From contig NZ_AP023363.1 of the NCBI RefSeq assembly GCF_018326285.1, positions 1 through 64,000 of the forward strand: DNA of 64,000 bases, read 5' to 3'. The DNA comes from Mycolicibacterium sp. TY81 (GTDB lineage: Bacteria > Actinomycetota > Actinomycetes > Mycobacteriales > Mycobacteriaceae). Position numbers and translations under genes: made by a program. This document shows positions 62,566-64,000 of this stretch, piece after piece (position 1 is the stretch's first letter; each line of letters opens with the position of its first letter). The notes under the pieces are model-generated. The model saw nothing but the letters and a program-made list of their open reading frames with translations. It was not told the DNA's origin and did not search any database.

Positions 62566-62603
62566 TTGAATCCTCCCGATCCTGAAGGATCAGGATTCCT
62601 GGC
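62566..62603 (-). ncRNA. Right end and guide-RNA scaffold hairpin of the TnpB element
   Basis: On the minus strand, after the tnpB stop, TCCTGATCC-TTCA-GGATCGGGA forms a 9-bp hairpin (one T-G wobble), followed by GGATTCAA. This matches the usual IS200/IS605-type right end, where the omega-RNA scaffold ends and the guide begins in flanking DNA. Confidence 0.6.
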
Positions 62604-63821
62604 TCAGGCTGCCTGCTCGCTCGGTGAACGGTCAGGTCTTACGCCATCAGCACCAGCCGGGTTGAAACCAGCCCGGTTGAGTATGACGTGTGCGGAGTTC
62701 TTGTCGCGGGGCGCGAGGTGTCCGCATTCTTCGCACCGGTAGGTGCGTTGCGACAGCGGCAGACGGTGCTTGGCTCTCGCGCCGCATCTGCTGCAGTCAG
62801 TGGTCGTGTGCTTCGGATCGATGAGCACCAGCTGGCGATCATGCTTGACGGCCTGCTCGACCAGGGCCCGCTTGGTGGCCGCGATCGCCCCATCGTCCGC
62901 TTTGCGGGCCATCGTCGAGCGGGCGAGGAACTTAGGCCGGAAGTCCTCCACGGCGATCTGATCGAAATCGGTGGCGATCTGCTTGGCCCACTTGCGTGCG
63001 GTATCAGCACGTTGGGCGGCGACGTGGGCATGCTGTTTGGCCACAGCCCGTTTCGCCGTCCTATAGCCACCGGAGGCGGGTTGTCCTTTGGCGGGTTTGC
63101 GGCGGGCCATCATCCGCTGATACCGCGCTAGGCGCGCCGCGGCGCTGCGCCCATACTGCGGATGCGGCAGGTCATGATCATCGCTGGTGGTGATCGCCAC
63201 ATCGGTGACGCCCCAGTCGATCCCGATCGCCCGCCCCGTGGACGGCAGCTGCTCGGTCTCGGGCCGCGTGACGACAAAGGAGCACCACCATCGGCCCAAC
63301 ACGTCGCGGGAGATGCGCACACTCGACGGGGCGGACGGCAGGTCGCGGCACCACACCGGCCGCACCACAATCCCACCCGCAAGCTTGAGCAGCTTTCCGT
63401 CGATACCGAATCCGCGCAGCGTGTAGTTCAATGACGGGGCCGCCCGGTGCTTGGACTTGAACCGCGGCAGCCCCCGCCGCTGCCGCGGCGCGAGGGTCTT
63501 GTCTTTGCGGTCCTTGAGGGCTTTGGCGCGGGCCCGCCCGAAATCGCGGATCGTCTGCTGCTGAGCCACACTCGACCCGTCGGAGAGCCAGTCATGCTCG
63601 CCCCGCCAACTGGTCAGCCGCTTATCTAGTTGCGCCGGACCGCATTCGATTTTCACACCGGTAGTGATCGTCTCTTTGTGCGCGGCATTGGAGGCCTCCA
63701 CGCACTGGTTCCACACCAACCGGCACCGGTCCCACTCGGCCAGCAGTAACCGCTCCGCAGTGCCTGAGACGCGCAGCCGGTAGGTGTACCGCACCTTGCC
63801 CGCATCACTGGCCGAACCCAT
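62604..63821 (-). CDS. tnpB: TnpB RNA-guided nuclease (IS200/IS605-type)
   Basis: 405 aa and apparently intact. RuvC Asp in AIGIDWGVTDVAI, Glu in IAVEDFRPKFLAR, zinc pairs CSRCG and CEECG, last Asp in RDKNSAHVILNRAG. TnpB cuts DNA next to a short motif under guidance of an RNA from the element's right end. No tnpA is in the window. Start ATG 63821, seven bases after the -10-like TACGGT, suggests a leaderless mRNA; a TTG at 63851 is an alternative. Confidence 0.85.
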   Translation of the reverse strand: MGSASDAGKVRYTYRLRVSGTAERLLLAEWDRCRLVWNQCVEASNAAHKETITTGVKIECGPAQLDKRLTSWRGEHDWLSDGSSVAQQQTIRDFGRARAKALKDRKDKTLAPRQRRGLPRFKSKHRAAPSLNYTLRGFGIDGKLLKLAGGIVVRPVWCRDLPSAPSSVRISRDVLGRWWCSFVVTRPETEQLPSTGRAIGIDWGVTDVAITTSDDHDLPHPQYGRSAAARLARYQRMMARRKPAKGQPASGGYRTAKRAVAKQHAHVAAQRADTARKWAKQIATDFDQIAVEDFRPKFLARSTMARKADDGAIAATKRALVEQAVKHDRQLVLIDPKHTTTDCSRCGARAKHRLPLSQRTYRCEECGHLAPRDKNSAHVILNRAGFNPAGADGVRPDRSPSEQAA

Positions 63822-63828
63822 GAACGAC

Positions 63829-63851
63829 ACCGTAACGCCCACCACCGACAA
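63829..63851 (-). promoter_or_regulatory. Shared-type promoter box upstream of tnpB
   Basis: Minus strand TTGTCG (63846-63851), 11 nt, TACGGT (63829-63834). Same hexamers and spacing as the boxes of the 6-17 kb block, but without the leader. The tnpB ATG follows by 7 nt. Confidence 0.45.
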
Positions 63852-63941
63852 TCGGTGATCGCGCGAACGTGTCGGACACCAGAACGACCCTCACCACCGT
63901 GACGGCGACCAGGTTTGGTCATCGATTTGGCAGGCAGGCTT

Positions 63942-64000
63942 ATGAGTGAGCCTACGAGCACCGTGCGGCCGCGGCGCACCAAGAGGGTGAGCCCGATGTG
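63942..64000 (+). CDS. Start of an unknown gene running off the window
   Basis: ATG at 63942 opens MSEPTSTVRPRRTKRVSPM and continues past the end. A second candidate start, ATG at 63996, has the better ribosome site (AAGAGGGTG). Too little to identify. Confidence 0.3.
   Translation, partial: MSEPTSTVRPRRTKRVSPM

Noticed and set aside
62545..62603. Possible complete tRNA with anticodon TCA (Sec-like)
   Set aside because: The TTCA loop is the standard hairpin of an IS200/IS605-type right end; no acceptor or D-arm can be formed.
63653..63982. A 109-codon frame upstream of tnpB
   Set aside because: It overlaps the tnpB N-terminus in another frame and shows no transposase or resolvase motif.

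Overview
GC-rich actinobacterial DNA, most likely a large Mycobacterium plasmid or plasmid-like mobile element. Mycobacterial marks are an Rv1828-type MerR regulator, an Rv1355c-type ThiF/nitroreductase fusion, a MAB_1171c-type membrane protein, a P450 and TetR, and leaderless start codons. Mobile-element marks are ArdC, a DarB-like methylase/helicase, a DpdA-like DNA transglycosylase, an array-less type IV-B CRISPR-Cas locus, an IS607-type element, a TnpB element and a 28-gene tRNA array. No replication initiator, relaxase or phage structural gene was recognised.

Quality warning: bases 1 to about 6072 are an inverted, indel-riddled copy of about 6.1-15 kb. The two copies are joined by a perfect 24-bp inverted repeat with a 16-nt loop (6041-6104). 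This looks like a fold-back read or assembly artefact. No gene is called there, and the RIIA-like gene at the join has lost its true 3' end. Several frameshifts elsewhere lie in C or G runs, which also suggests unpolished long-read sequence.

Layout. (A) 6.1-17.3 kb, minus strand: separate transcription units (RIIA-like ATPase; DUF3846 protein plus a coupled gene; DpdA-like; a broken small gene; ArdC; DarB-like; a 65-aa protein). Each has the same promoter box and structured leader and is bounded by the same CACCACCCC hairpin. ArdC, DarB and DNA hypermodification together read as an anti-restriction island. (B) 17.6-18.0 kb: two small plus-strand genes under the same promoter box. (C) 18.0-20.5 kb: IS607-type element with frameshifted tnpA and tnpB. 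(D) 20.6-27.5 kb: a CRISPR type IV-B module. csf1, cas11, csf2 and csf3 run on the plus strand. Diverging from them is a minus-strand set with a degenerate ADP-ribosyltransferase-like protein, an unknown protein and a CysH-like ATP pyrophosphatase (start/stop overlaps), then a duplicated-HTH regulator.

(E) 27.8-42.8 kb: cargo. It holds an AAA ATPase, a lipoprotein, NTF2-like anchored proteins, MerR, a MAB_1171c/ImmA-like pair, dienelactone hydrolase, TetR, P450, the ThiF-nitroreductase fusion and an FtsK-like protein with a mutated P-loop. (F) 42.8-57.3 kb: dense operons of small proteins, many joined by ATGA/GTGA overlaps, plus a HerA-like ATPase and an RNB nuclease with dsRNA-binding domains. 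A small ribbon-helix-helix-like gene has palindromic TTGCGCGC operators that recur at 57.3 kb, suggesting one regulator for both ends of this block. (G) 58.6-61.7 kb: 28 tRNA genes, all minus strand, covering all 20 amino acids and interrupted by an HNH endonuclease gene. (H) 62.6-63.8 kb: a TnpB element whose right end abuts a tRNA T-arm-like sequence.
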